Shown in pieces: positions 9,009-19,202 of a DNA stretch of 64,000 nt. The notes under the pieces were generated by a model, which was not told where the DNA came from, made no database searches, and worked only from the letters and a program-made list of their open reading frames with translations. The first letter of the stretch is position 1; every line of letters begins with the position of its first letter. Location: contig CAZOAZ010000036.1 of assembly GCA_964577955.1 (NCBI GenBank), positions 3,283-67,282 on the forward strand, written 5' to 3'. This stretch comes from CADEEX01 sp964577955. GTDB taxonomy: Bacteria; Acidobacteriota; Vicinamibacteria; Vicinamibacterales; CAVVIG01. A program made the translations under genes and the position numbers.

Positions 9009-11132
9009 ATGATTCAGCTTTCGGAACTGACCAAGTCGTTCGGCGATCGTGTGCTCTTCGACCACGTCACCTGGCAGATCACCGCCCGCGAACGGGTCGG
9101 CCTCTGTGGACCGAACGGCGCCGGCAAGACGACGCTGCTGAAGATGATGGCGGGGCTCGACGAGCCGGACTCCGGCGCGATTCTCAAGCCGAATGCGTTG
9201 ACGGTCGGGTACTTGCCGCAGGACGGGCTCGCGCACGCCGGCAAGACGGTCTTCGAGGAAGCGAGCAGCGCGTTCGAAGAACTCCTCGCCATCAAGGCCG
9301 AGATGCACGACCTCGAACATCGTCTCGGCGATTCCGCCATTCCCGAGGCCGAACATGACGCGATGCTCGGCCGCTACAGCGACCTCCAGGAACGGTTCCG
9401 CATCGGCGACGGATACAGCATCGAGTTGAAGACCGCGACCGTCCTTCAAGGTCTCGGCTTCAGGCCCGAAGACTTCGAGCGGCGCACCGAAACATTTTCC
9501 GGCGGCTGGCAGATGCGCCTCGCGCTGACCAAGCTGCTGTTGCGCGCGCCCAATCTGCTCCTCCTCGACGAGCCGACCAACCACCTCGATCTCGAAGCGC
9601 GCAACTGGCTCGAGGAGTATCTGAACGCCTATCCGCACGCGGTGATTCTGGTCTCGCACGATCGCTTCTTCCTGGACTCGGTCGTGACCCGCATCGCCGA
9701 CCTGACGCTGCGGACGTTGACCGACTACGTCGGCAACTATTCGGATTACCTGGTCGCGCATGAAGCACGCATCGAGCAGATGCGCAAGGCGAAGCGCGAA
9801 CAGGACGAAGAAGTCGCGCGCGTCAAGATGTTCATCGACCGCTTCCGGTATCAGGCGACCAAGGCCGCGCAGGTCCAGAGCCGGATCAAGATGCTCGAAA
9901 AGATCGTGCCGATCGAGGTGCCGCCGGAACGGAAGAAGATCCATTTCGACTTCCCGAGCTGCGCCAAGAGCGGACGGACCGTGCTCGAGATCACCCACGG
10001 CCGCAAGGCCTACGGCGACATCGTCGTCTTCAAGGATCTGAACCTCCACATCGAGCGCGGCGATCGCATCGCGCTCGTCGGCCCCAACGGCGTCGGCAAG
10101 TCGACGCTGATGCGGATGCTGTCCGGCGAAGAGTCCCCAGACTCGGGCACCCGCGTCGAGGGCCACAATGTCGTCGCCCAGTACTTCGCGCAGGACGAAG
10201 CGACGCGCATGGATCCCGGTCCGACGGTGTACGAGACGCTCTCGTCAGGATCGCCGCTCCACATGGTGCCGATGATCCGCAACATCCTCGGCGGCTTCCT
10301 GTTTTCGGGCGACGACATCTACAAGAAGGTGCGCGTGCTGTCGGGCGGCGAACGCACGCGCCTCGCGGTCGCGCGGATGCTGCTGCGGCCGTCGAACACG
10401 CTGCTCCTCGACGAGCCGACCAACCATCTCGATCTCGATTCGAAGGAAGTCCTGCTCGACGCGCTGGTCGATTACGGCGGCACCTTGATCTTCGTCTCGC
10501 ACGACCGCTACTTCGTCGAACGCCTCGCGACCAAGATCATCGAAGTCGGCCACGGGGACGCGCTCACCTACCCCGGGACGTACAAGGAATTCCTCTGGCA
10601 CAAGGAACACTCCGGGCAGGAAGGGCGGGAACGGCAGGAGGGGCAGGAAGCGAAAAAGGGACAAGCGGGGCTTGCCGCGCCGAAGCGCGCGGAGAACAAA
10701 CCGCGCGAAGGCGGGCGGGCGGGGCAGGAACGGCAGGACGGTAAGAAAGGGCAAGCTGGCCGGGCAGAGCAGGCCGGGCAGGCAACGGCCGCGCAGGCAG
10801 GGCAGGCGCAGGCTGGGCAGCCGAGGCCGGCAAAAGCGGAAGGGCCGTCACGCGAAGAGCGGAAGCGCGCCGACGCGGACGCCAAGAAGAAAGCGCGCGC
10901 CGCTCAGGCGCGTAAGGCCGAAATCGACGCGCTCGAGACGAAGATTGCCGAGACCGAGGCGGCGATGCGAGCGCTCGAACATCAGATGGCTGCGCCCGGG
11001 TTCTACGACGATCGCACCGCCGCGCAACCGGTGTTGGACCAGCACCAGGCGCTGATGTGGAAGGTCGGCGACCTGATGCACCAATGGGAAGAACTGCAAT
11101 CCGCGGATTTGACGCCCGCAACCGACCGCTGA
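9009..11132 (+). CDS. ABC-F family ATPase (Uup/EttA-like ribosome-associated factor)
   Basis: A 707-residue soluble protein with two ABC ATPase domains and no transmembrane part. The first has Walker A GPNGAGKTTL and signature/Walker B FSGGWQMRLALTKLLLRAPN then LLLLDEPTNHLDLE. The second has GPNGVGKSTL and LSGGERTRLAVARMLL then LLLDEPTNHLDLD. ABC-F proteins act on translating ribosomes. The C-terminal region has a Uup-like coiled coil (about 620-690) that in this family can bind nucleic acid. Before it sits an unusual Gly/Gln/Ala/Lys-rich low-complexity stretch (about 535-615), encoded by purine-rich direct repeats. Confidence 0.93.
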   Translation: MIQLSELTKSFGDRVLFDHVTWQITARERVGLCGPNGAGKTTLLKMMAGLDEPDSGAILKPNALTVGYLPQDGLAHAGKTVFEEASSAFEELLAIKAEMHDLEHRLGDSAIPEAEHDAMLGRYSDLQERFRIGDGYSIELKTATVLQGLGFRPEDFERRTETFSGGWQMRLALTKLLLRAPNLLLLDEPTNHLDLEARNWLEEYLNAYPHAVILVSHDRFFLDSVVTRIADLTLRTLTDYVGNYSDYLVAHEARIEQMRKAKREQDEEVARVKMFIDRFRYQATKAAQVQSRIKMLEKIVPIEVPPERKKIHFDFPSCAKSGRTVLEITHGRKAYGDIVVFKDLNLHIERGDRIALVGPNGVGKSTLMRMLSGEESPDSGTRVEGHNVVAQYFAQDEATRMDPGPTVYETLSSGSPLHMVPMIRNILGGFLFSGDDIYKKVRVLSGGERTRLAVARMLLRPSNTLLLDEPTNHLDLDSKEVLLDALVDYGGTLIFVSHDRYFVERLATKIIEVGHGDALTYPGTYKEFLWHKEHSGQEGRERQEGQEAKKGQAGLAAPKRAENKPREGGRAGQERQDGKKGQAGRAEQAGQATAAQAGQAQAGQPRPAKAEGPSREERKRADADAKKKARAAQARKAEIDALETKIAETEAAMRALEHQMAAPGFYDDRTAAQPVLDQHQALMWKVGDLMHQWEELQSADLTPATDR
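10614..10835 (+). repeat. Purine-rich GGGCAGGA-type imperfect repeats inside the ABC-F gene
   Basis: The coding strand is dominated by variants of GGGCAGGAA and GGGCAAGC, translated as Gly-Gln-Glu/Ala units in the linker of the ABC-F protein. The 25 bases at 10616-10640 recur with one mismatch on the opposite strand at 26523-26547, in the leader of tmk. Confidence 0.8.
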
Positions 11133-11276
11133 CGAAACTGTTCGCCGATTACAGTTCTGTCAGCGCCCGTCCGATAGCCAACCAGTAGATCGCTGATTTT
11201 TGGCGAGTTTTCAACAAAAACGAACGGTCGCTCGCGGGCACAGGCCTTGCGCCTGCAACCCTTCGGATTGGCTTCC

Positions 11277-12461
11277 ATGCCCAGACGCTCGGAAGAACGG
11301 GTGCGGCGACAGCCCGCACCGATGCCCCTCTCGACGGCCCGGCCGCTGGGACAAGACGCGTCGCCTGACGACCGTTTCTTCCGTCAACTGGTCAGCAGCA
11401 TGCGGAACGGCGTCATCGCGATCCATCGCGACGGCACGCTCGCGCTCGTCAACGACGAAGGCTACCGCATCTTCGGAATCGCGCGAGGCCCCGCCGACGT
11501 CGGCCGGCCCTGCGCCGAAGTGTTCCGCAGCCGTCCGGAACTGGTGCGCATGCTGTCGAGCGCCTTCGAGCTCTCGACGCTGCCCAACCGCGCCGAACTC
11601 CGTCTGAAAGATCTCGACCGCGTCATCGGCTACACGCTGTCGCAGGTCCGCGATGAAGCCGGAGAGACCGTCGGCGCCGTGCTGTTCTTCAAGGATCTGA
11701 CGCGCGTCGAACAGCTCGAGGAACGGGAACGGCTCCGCGATCGTCTCGCGTCGCTCGGAGAAATGGCCGCCGGCGTCGCGCACGAATTGAAGAATCCGCT
11801 CGCCGGCATCGAGGTCATGACCGGTCTGCTCCGCCGCCAGGTCCCCGACTCGCCCGATGCGCAGGCCTTGCTCGCCGACATCATGAGCGAGGCGAAGCTC
11901 GCGAACTCGATCGTCGTCGAGATGCTGGAGTTCGTTCGGCCGGTGCGGCTCCAGGTTGAGCAGACCGACCTCAACGACGTGATTCATCAGGCACTCACAC
12001 TCGCTGAGCGCAAGGCGCCGCGCGGCAACATCTCCGTCAGACTCAATCTGCAGCCGCAGCTTCCGCTGATTGACGGCGATCACAACCAGTTGTGCCAGGT
12101 CTTCATGAACCTGCTGGCCAATGCATTCGAAGCGCTGGACGGCAAGGGGCGCATCACGGTCGCGGCAGCGACGCAGGACGTCGAGCAGGATCCGGCGTTT
12201 GCCGCCGACTCCCATCCGCCGACACCGGTCGTTGTGGTCGAGGTAGCCGACGACGGTCCGGGGATACCGGCTGAGCTGAGCGACCGGATTTTCAACCCGT
12301 TTTTCACGACCAAGGCCCAGGGGTCAGGACTTGGGCTCGCGATCGTCCGAAAGATCGTTGATGCCCACGAAGGGCGGATTGACCTGACCAGCGCCCCCGG
12401 CGAAGGGACGCGCTTCCGGGTCACGCTGCCGCTGTCGAACGGGTCGAGCTGGTTCAAATAG
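11277..12461 (+). CDS. PAS-containing sensor histidine kinase (NtrB-like)
   Basis: A 394-residue soluble sensor kinase. Residues about 35-145 form a PAS domain (RNGVIAIHRDGTLALVNDEG). The HisKA H-box GVAHELKNPLAGIE places the phospho-acceptor at His169. The HATPase domain shows an N-box (QVFMNLLANAFEAL), a G1 box (VADDGPGIP) and a G2 box (GSGLGLAIVRKI). No membrane segment is visible, so it senses a cytoplasmic cue. It is followed 18 bases later by a NtrC-family response regulator, its likely partner. Start ATG 11277 is chosen over TTG 11247; ATG 11322 is also possible. Confidence 0.92.
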   Translation: MPRRSEERVRRQPAPMPLSTARPLGQDASPDDRFFRQLVSSMRNGVIAIHRDGTLALVNDEGYRIFGIARGPADVGRPCAEVFRSRPELVRMLSSAFELSTLPNRAELRLKDLDRVIGYTLSQVRDEAGETVGAVLFFKDLTRVEQLEERERLRDRLASLGEMAAGVAHELKNPLAGIEVMTGLLRRQVPDSPDAQALLADIMSEAKLANSIVVEMLEFVRPVRLQVEQTDLNDVIHQALTLAERKAPRGNISVRLNLQPQLPLIDGDHNQLCQVFMNLLANAFEALDGKGRITVAAATQDVEQDPAFAADSHPPTPVVVVEVADDGPGIPAELSDRIFNPFFTTKAQGSGLGLAIVRKIVDAHEGRIDLTSAPGEGTRFRVTLPLSNGSSWFK

Positions 12462-12479
12462 AGAGGCACACGAACAGGT

Positions 12480-13901
<1,422 letters not shown>

Positions 13902-13903
13902 CG

Positions 13904-14019
13904 AATTGTCAATTCGGAATTATCAATGCTCAATTCGTGGCGGGCGGAAGCTGCCCGTCCTCACGAATTGACCATTCACAATTGATAATTCCCAATTCCG
14001 AAGGCCGTCAGGCCTTCGG
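13904..14019. repeat. AT-rich imperfect inverted repeat and GC hairpin between convergent genes
   Basis: Arms around 13916-13939 and 13961-14000 share GGAATTATCAAT and TCAATTCGTG in inverted orientation, around a GGGC/GCCC mini-hairpin. Next to them, 13998-14006 and 14011-14019 form a perfect 9-bp stem CCGAAGGCC with loop GTCA that contains part of the xerC stop codon. The position between two convergent 3' ends suggests a bidirectional terminator derived from a mobile palindromic element. No long T tract is present. Confidence 0.65.
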
Positions 14020-14961
14020 GTGCGCCTTCTTATAGGTCGCCATCAGCTGCGCCGCGTTGACGTGCGTATAACGCTGCGTCGTGCTCAGCCGGGAGTGGCC
14101 GAGCAGTTCCTGAATCGCCCTGAGATCAGCACCCCGCTGTAGAAGATGCGTCGCAAACGAATGACGCAGGGCGTGCGGACTGATGACGCCTTGCTGACTG
14201 GCGGCAGCATACCGCCGCACGAGACGATCGATGCTGCGGACCGTCAGCCGTCCGCCGCGATGATTCACAAACAACGGGTCTTCGGGACGGGACGATCGCC
14301 GCAGTGGCTGTGAACGTCGCGCCCTGGCTCGCTCAGGCGGCGTACCGCTTCGAAGAATGACCATCCGATCGGCCAGGTAGTCGCGAATCGCCTTTTCCGT
14401 CGTCCGATTGAAGGGGACCAGCCGTTCCTTGCCGCCCTTCCCCATCACCCGCACCATTTTCGTACTCAGATTCACATCTTCGGCGTCGAGCGCGGCCAGC
14501 TCGCTCAGACGCAGGCCAGACGCGTAGAACAGCTCGAGGATCGCGTGATCGCGGCGGCCGAGTGCGGCGTCGGTGGCTGGGGCCTCGAGCAGCCGCGTCA
14601 TCTCGTCCTCGGACAGATGCTTCGGCATCCGGATGTCGCGCTTCGGCGTCTTCATCAGCGCGCCAGGGTCCGCGGCAATCAGCCCTTCGCGGCGCAGGTA
14701 GCGCAGGAACGTCCGAATCGCCGAAAGCTTGCGGGCCGTCGTCGCGCGCGACTGCCCCGCCGCGTGGAGCTCGCTGAGAAAGCCGCGGATCGACTGACGA
14801 TCGAGCGCCGACGGCAGCAGATCCCGGCGCTTCACGCCCGACGCGGTCGCGACGTGCAGCAGAAACTGCGACAGGTCGCTGTCGTAGGCGCGCACGGTGT
14901 GTGCCGACACATTGCGGTTGAGAGCGAGGTGCTTGAGAAACGCTTTCAGCGTGTCGATCAT
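14008..14961 (-). CDS. xerC: Tyrosine recombinase XerC
   Basis: A 317-residue chromosome-dimer-resolution recombinase. The N-terminal SAM-like core-binding domain is at 1-95 (FLKHLALNRNVSAHTVRAYD). The catalytic domain shows Arg151 (SGLRLSELAAL), the HxxR pair His263/Arg266 (SPHALRHSFATH), His289 (ELLGHSRLSTTQ) and nucleophile Tyr298. The order dprA-topA-trmFO-xerC identifies it as XerC rather than a phage integrase. A basic insertion at about residues 205-228 (rich in Arg, Ser and Pro) is longer than usual. Its ATG overlaps the trmFO stop in ATGA, so the two are translationally coupled. Confidence 0.93.
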   Translation of the reverse strand: MIDTLKAFLKHLALNRNVSAHTVRAYDSDLSQFLLHVATASGVKRRDLLPSALDRQSIRGFLSELHAAGQSRATTARKLSAIRTFLRYLRREGLIAADPGALMKTPKRDIRMPKHLSEDEMTRLLEAPATDAALGRRDHAILELFYASGLRLSELAALDAEDVNLSTKMVRVMGKGGKERLVPFNRTTEKAIRDYLADRMVILRSGTPPERARARRSQPLRRSSRPEDPLFVNHRGGRLTVRSIDRLVRRYAAASQQGVISPHALRHSFATHLLQRGADLRAIQELLGHSRLSTTQRYTHVNAAQLMATYKKAHPKA

Positions 14962-16397
14962 GCGGCCCCTCGACCATGCTCGGGACCTGAACGAGAGTCG
15001 AAGGGGGCACGGCCCTGGATCCAGGCCGTGAGGTCGGCCAGCGCACGATCGGCCACGGCGAGCTTGCGCTCCATGCGCCCGCGCGGCGGCCGCGTCAGCG
15101 GCTCCATGATCCCGAATGTGATGTTCGACGGCTCGTAGTGCGCCGGATTCGCATGCGACGCGTAGTACGCAAGCGCGCCGATCGCCGTCGTGCGCGGCGG
15201 CGCCGAAGTGTTCAGCCCTTTGGCCAGCGCCGCAGCATTGATACCGGCGAGTAACCCTGACGCCGCGGATTCAACGTAGCCCTCCACGCCGGACATCTGA
15301 CCCGCGAAGAACAGCGACGGATGCGATCGCAGCTGCCAGGTTTCCGACAAGACCGTGGGACCGTTCACGTACGTGTTGCGATGCACCATGCCGAAGCGCA
15401 CGAATTCGGCCTGCTCCAGGCCCGGAATCAACCGGAGCACTCGCGCTTGCTCGCCCCACTTGATCTGGGTCTGGAAGCCGACCAGACTGAAGTGGTCGGC
15501 GGCCAGATTGTCCTGGCGCAGCTGCACGGCGGCGTACGGTGCACGGCCGGTCCGCGGGTCCACGAGACCGACCGGCTTCATCGGTCCAAACCGCAAGGTA
15601 TCGACCCCGCGGTGGGCCATCACTTCGATCGGCAGACAACCTTCGAAGAACTTCTCCTTGTCGAAGTCGTGCACGGTCGCGGATTCGGCGTGAACCAGCG
15701 CATCGTAGAACCGCGCGTACTCCTCACGCGTCAACGGACAATTGAGATAGTCGCCCTGTCCGTCGTCGACTCCGCAGGTTTTCGTTGTGGGGTCCGGCTT
15801 TAGCCGGACCTCGGGGTCTGCCCGGACCTCAGACGTCCCAATGCTCCGATCCCATCGCGACTGCCGGAACACCTTCGACCGATCGATGCTCTCCGCCAGG
15901 ACGATGGGGCTGATGGCGTCGTAGAAATAGAGGTGATCCCCGCCAACCAGGCGCGCGATGTCGGCCGAGAGTGCATCCGACGTCAGCGGACCAGTCGCGA
16001 CGATGACCGGCTGGTCAGGCGACGCGTCGGGAATGCGCGACACTTCCTCGCGGCGGATGTCAATCTTCGGGTGCGAGGCCAGCGCGTCGGTGATCGTCTG
16101 TGCGAAGCGCTCGCGATCGACAGCCAGCGCTGCGCCTGCCGGCACTCGGCTCGCTTCGGCCGCTCGCATCACGAGCGATCCGAGCCGCCGCATTTCCTCC
16201 TTCAGGAGGCCGACCGCGTTGTCGAGTTTGTCGCCGCGGAAGGAATTGCTGCAGACGAGTTCGGCGAGCTGATCCGTCTTGTGGACAGCGGTAGGACGGA
16301 CCGGCCGCATTTCGTACAGCGTGACCGGAATACCGCGTGACGCGACCTGCCAGGCGGCTTCCGATCCGGCCAGGCCGCCGCCCACAATGCGAACCAT
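14958..16397 (-). CDS. trmFO: Methylenetetrahydrofolate-tRNA (uracil-5-)-methyltransferase TrmFO, with an in-frame repeat insertion
   Basis: A folate/FAD-dependent enzyme that makes m5U54 in tRNA. The 479-residue product starts MVRIVGGGLAGSEAAWQVAS (FAD-binding motif) and has the family signatures CSNSFRGDKLDNAVG and LNCPLTREEY. Between SRWDRS and GDYLNC, where the family normally has only a few residues, there are about 29 extra residues (including EVRLKPDPTT). They are encoded by a palindromic repeat, so the enzyme carries a surface-loop insertion. The start at 16397 lies 4 bases after the topA stop; the longer open frame upstream is topA antisense and was ignored. The last dozen residues also look repeat-derived. 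Confidence 0.95.
   Translation of the reverse strand: MVRIVGGGLAGSEAAWQVASRGIPVTLYEMRPVRPTAVHKTDQLAELVCSNSFRGDKLDNAVGLLKEEMRRLGSLVMRAAEASRVPAGAALAVDRERFAQTITDALASHPKIDIRREEVSRIPDASPDQPVIVATGPLTSDALSADIARLVGGDHLYFYDAISPIVLAESIDRSKVFRQSRWDRSIGTSEVRADPEVRLKPDPTTKTCGVDDGQGDYLNCPLTREEYARFYDALVHAESATVHDFDKEKFFEGCLPIEVMAHRGVDTLRFGPMKPVGLVDPRTGRAPYAAVQLRQDNLAADHFSLVGFQTQIKWGEQARVLRLIPGLEQAEFVRFGMVHRNTYVNGPTVLSETWQLRSHPSLFFAGQMSGVEGYVESAASGLLAGINAAALAKGLNTSAPPRTTAIGALAYYASHANPAHYEPSNITFGIMEPLTRPPRGRMERKLAVADRALADLTAWIQGRAPFDSRSGPEHGRGAA
15787..15832. repeat. CTTTAGCC-type palindromic repeat inside trmFO
   Basis: A perfect hairpin at 15791-15810 (8-bp stem GGTCCGGC, loop TTTA) is followed by a second imperfect hairpin (TCGGGG/GCCCGG) up to about 15830. 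The whole 46-base unit is homologous, in inverse orientation, to the intergenic copy at 21751-21797. It keeps the trmFO reading frame open. Confidence 0.85.
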
Positions 16398-16401
16398 CGT
16401 T

Positions 16402-19164
16402 CTAGGCCCGTGCGCGCTTGCGCGCGACAGCTTTCTTGGCGGGTGCCTTCTTCTTGGCCGCAGCCTTCTTCTTCGCCGGCGGCTCAACCGGTTCGACGAC
16501 GCGGGCGGGCGCTGTGGCGCGCTTGCGGCCGCGCATCTGGAACCCGCGGCCTCGTCCGCGTCCCGCGCGCGGCGCGGCGCCGCGTCTGGCTTCGAGCAGG
16601 GCGCGGGCATCGTCGAGCGACAACGTCGCGGGATCGAGTCCCTTCGGGACGGACGCGTTGGTCTCGCCGTCGGTCACGTACGGACCGTAGCGCCCTTCGA
16701 GCACCTGGAGCGGGCTGCCACCCTCCGGCATCTCGATCTTCGCGATGACGCGCTTGGCGGCTGCCTGACGGCGGCCGGCGCGTTTGGGTGCGGCGAGCAA
16801 CTCGAGGGCGCGCGGCAGCTCGATCGTCATCAGATCGTCTGACGCGTCGAGCGACCGATATTCGTCGCCATGTTTGATGTACGGGCCGAATCGGCCGAGC
16901 CCCGCCAGAACAGGTTGGGCCGAGTCGGGATGGACACCCAGCTCGCGCGGCAGGCTCAGCAGACTGACCGCCTGATCGAGCGTCACGGTCGACTCGCTCA
17001 TCGTCGGCAGCAGTGACGAGCGTTTCGGCTTTTCCTTGGAACCCTTCTCGGGATTCTCGCCGAGCTGCACGTAGGCGCCGAAGCGCCCGTTGATCACGTA
17101 GACGTTCTGCGCGGTTTGCGGGTGGACGCCCAGCGAGCGCGGCCCTTCGGCTTTGGCCCGGATCATCTCCATCGCCTTGGCCACGGAGAGATCCGCGGGC
17201 GGCAACGTCGGCGGCAACGATGCCGTATTGCCGGGGCCGCCGGCGCCAAGCTGCAGGAACGGTCCGTAACGCCCGACCCGGACGCGGACCGGCTGTCCCG
17301 AATCCGGATCCTCGCCGACGTCGATCAGCGGATAGTCGGCGTTCTCTTCGGCCTGCTTGACCGCATCCTCGAGACCGCGATGGTGCCGATCGCCGCGGAA
17401 GAACTGCCGGATGAAGTCGAGCCACTCGCGCTCGCCGCGCGAGATCTGATCCAGGTCCTCTTCCATCTCCGCCGTGAACGCGACGTCGACGAGATCGCCG
17501 AAGTGCGTGCGCAGCAGGCGCGTGACGGCAAAGGCGGTAAAGCTCGGCACCAGCGCCTTGCCCTGGCGGAAGATGTAGCCGCGCCGTTCGATGGTGCCGA
17601 TCGTCGCGGCGTAGGTCGACGGACGCCCGATCCCGAGGCGTTCCAGCTCCTTGATGAGCGACGCTTCGGTGTAGCGCGCCGGCGGCGCGGTCTCGTGGCC
17701 CTTCGGATCCACCGCGACGAGGTGGAGCCGTTCGGCGCTGCTGGCCGCGACGCGGTCGCCGACTTTCAGTTTCGGGAGCGCGTTTTCCTGTTCGCTCAGG
17801 TCCGCGGCGACATCGTCGCTGCCTTCAACGTAGGCGCGGCGGAAGCCGGCGAACTCGATCACTTTTCCTGAGGCGCCGAACACCGCCGGTTCACCGGCCT
17901 TGCCGGTCGCGGAAATTTCGACCGACGTGCGCTGCACACGCGCATCGACCATCTGCGACGCCATCGTGCGCTTCCAGATCAGTTCGTAGAGGCGGAGATC
18001 GTCGCGGTCCAGCGTCCCCTCGAGTGAGGCCGGCGTGTGCGAGAACGTCGACGGACGAATCGCCTCATGCGCTTCCTGCGCGTTCTTGACCTTGGTCGCG
18101 TAGCGGCGCGGCGCCTGGTAGTACTCGCCGCCAAACAGCTCGCGGATCGCCTGCGCCGATTCCGAAAGCGCGCGGTCGCTCAACGTCGTCGAGTCCGTGC
18201 GGTGATACGAAATGTGGCCGTCCTGGAAGAGCCGCTGCGCGGCCTGCATCGTCCGCTCGGTCGAGTAGCCAAGCTTGCGGCTGGCTTCCTGGGTGAGCGT
18301 CGACGTCGTGAACGGCGGAGCCGGGCGTTCGACGCCGGGCTTCTCGTCAACCGCCGTGACGGTCCACGGCAGGTGCTGGCGCAGGACCGTTGCGAGATCG
18401 CGGGCATCGGCTTCGCTCAACACGCGCGCGTTCTTGCCGGTGAGCGCGCCCTTTTCGTCGAAGTCCTTGCCGGTCGCCACCCGGGCATCGCCGACGCGGG
18501 CCAGCGTCGCGGTGAAGACACGGCCGTCGCCGGACACCTGCGCCTCGAGATCCCAGTAGCCGGCGGCGCGGAATGCGAGCCGCTCTTCTTCGCGATCGAC
18601 GATCAGACGCACCGCGACACTCTGCACACGGCCGGCGCTCAGTCCGGTCTGGACTTTCTTCCAAAGCACCGGCGACAAGGTGTAGCCGTAGAGCCGATCC
18701 AGGATCCGGCGGCTCTCCTGCGCCCGAACCAGGTTCTCGTTGACGTCGTGCGCGTCCTTCACCGCGGCGGTGATGGCTTCCTGCGTGATCTCGTGAAAGA
18801 CGATGCGCTTGACCGGCACCTTCGGCTTGAGCACTTCCTTGAGGTGCCAGCTGATCGACTCGCCCTCTCGATCGGGGTCGGTCGCGAGCAGCACCTGCGT
18901 CGCGCCCTTGAGCGCCGCCCTGAGCGCCTGCACGTGCTTCCGCTTGTCGTTCGGGATGACGTAGTACGGTTTGAAGTCGCCTTCGGTGTCGACGCCGAGG
19001 CGGCCCCACTTCTTCTTCCGGATCTCGTCGGGAATTTCGTCGGCGGACTCGGGCAGATCGCGAACGTGGCCGTAGCTGGCCATCACTTCGTAGCCCGATT
19101 TCAATATGCGTTCAATCGTCCGCGCCTTCGCCGGCGACTCGACGATCACCAATGTCTTTGCCAT
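16402..19164 (-). CDS. topA: DNA topoisomerase I (type IA)
   Basis: A 920-residue enzyme that relaxes negative supercoils. The TOPRIM domain starts at residue 1 (MAKTLVIVESPAKARTIERI) and contains the acidic triad region LATDPDREGESISWHL. The active-site tyrosine is in GHISYHRTDSTTLS. The C-terminus has at least three topoisomerase C-terminal repeats (for example PRSLGVHPQTAQNVYVINGR and LGVHPDSAQPVLAGLGRFGP) instead of Cys4 zinc fingers. It ends in a Lys/Ala/Arg-rich tail (AAAKKKAPAKKAVARKRARA) like those of actinobacterial enzymes, likely a DNA-binding extension. The ATG at 19164 is chosen because it matches the family start; it lies 38 bases after the dprA stop. Confidence 0.97.
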   Translation of the reverse strand: MAKTLVIVESPAKARTIERILKSGYEVMASYGHVRDLPESADEIPDEIRKKKWGRLGVDTEGDFKPYYVIPNDKRKHVQALRAALKGATQVLLATDPDREGESISWHLKEVLKPKVPVKRIVFHEITQEAITAAVKDAHDVNENLVRAQESRRILDRLYGYTLSPVLWKKVQTGLSAGRVQSVAVRLIVDREEERLAFRAAGYWDLEAQVSGDGRVFTATLARVGDARVATGKDFDEKGALTGKNARVLSEADARDLATVLRQHLPWTVTAVDEKPGVERPAPPFTTSTLTQEASRKLGYSTERTMQAAQRLFQDGHISYHRTDSTTLSDRALSESAQAIRELFGGEYYQAPRRYATKVKNAQEAHEAIRPSTFSHTPASLEGTLDRDDLRLYELIWKRTMASQMVDARVQRTSVEISATGKAGEPAVFGASGKVIEFAGFRRAYVEGSDDVAADLSEQENALPKLKVGDRVAASSAERLHLVAVDPKGHETAPPARYTEASLIKELERLGIGRPSTYAATIGTIERRGYIFRQGKALVPSFTAFAVTRLLRTHFGDLVDVAFTAEMEEDLDQISRGEREWLDFIRQFFRGDRHHRGLEDAVKQAEENADYPLIDVGEDPDSGQPVRVRVGRYGPFLQLGAGGPGNTASLPPTLPPADLSVAKAMEMIRAKAEGPRSLGVHPQTAQNVYVINGRFGAYVQLGENPEKGSKEKPKRSSLLPTMSESTVTLDQAVSLLSLPRELGVHPDSAQPVLAGLGRFGPYIKHGDEYRSLDASDDLMTIELPRALELLAAPKRAGRRQAAAKRVIAKIEMPEGGSPLQVLEGRYGPYVTDGETNASVPKGLDPATLSLDDARALLEARRGAAPRAGRGRGRGFQMRGRKRATAPARVVEPVEPPAKKKAAAKKKAPAKKAVARKRARA

Positions 19165-19202
19165 GAACTCGCTTCCTGCGCTCCCGCCTCCGGACCTAGA
19201 AC

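Noticed and set aside
14008..14961. Phage or island integrase
   Set aside because: The gene order dprA-topA-trmFO-xerC and the XerC-type length and motifs identify a housekeeping recombinase; there are no phage genes or att repeats beside it.
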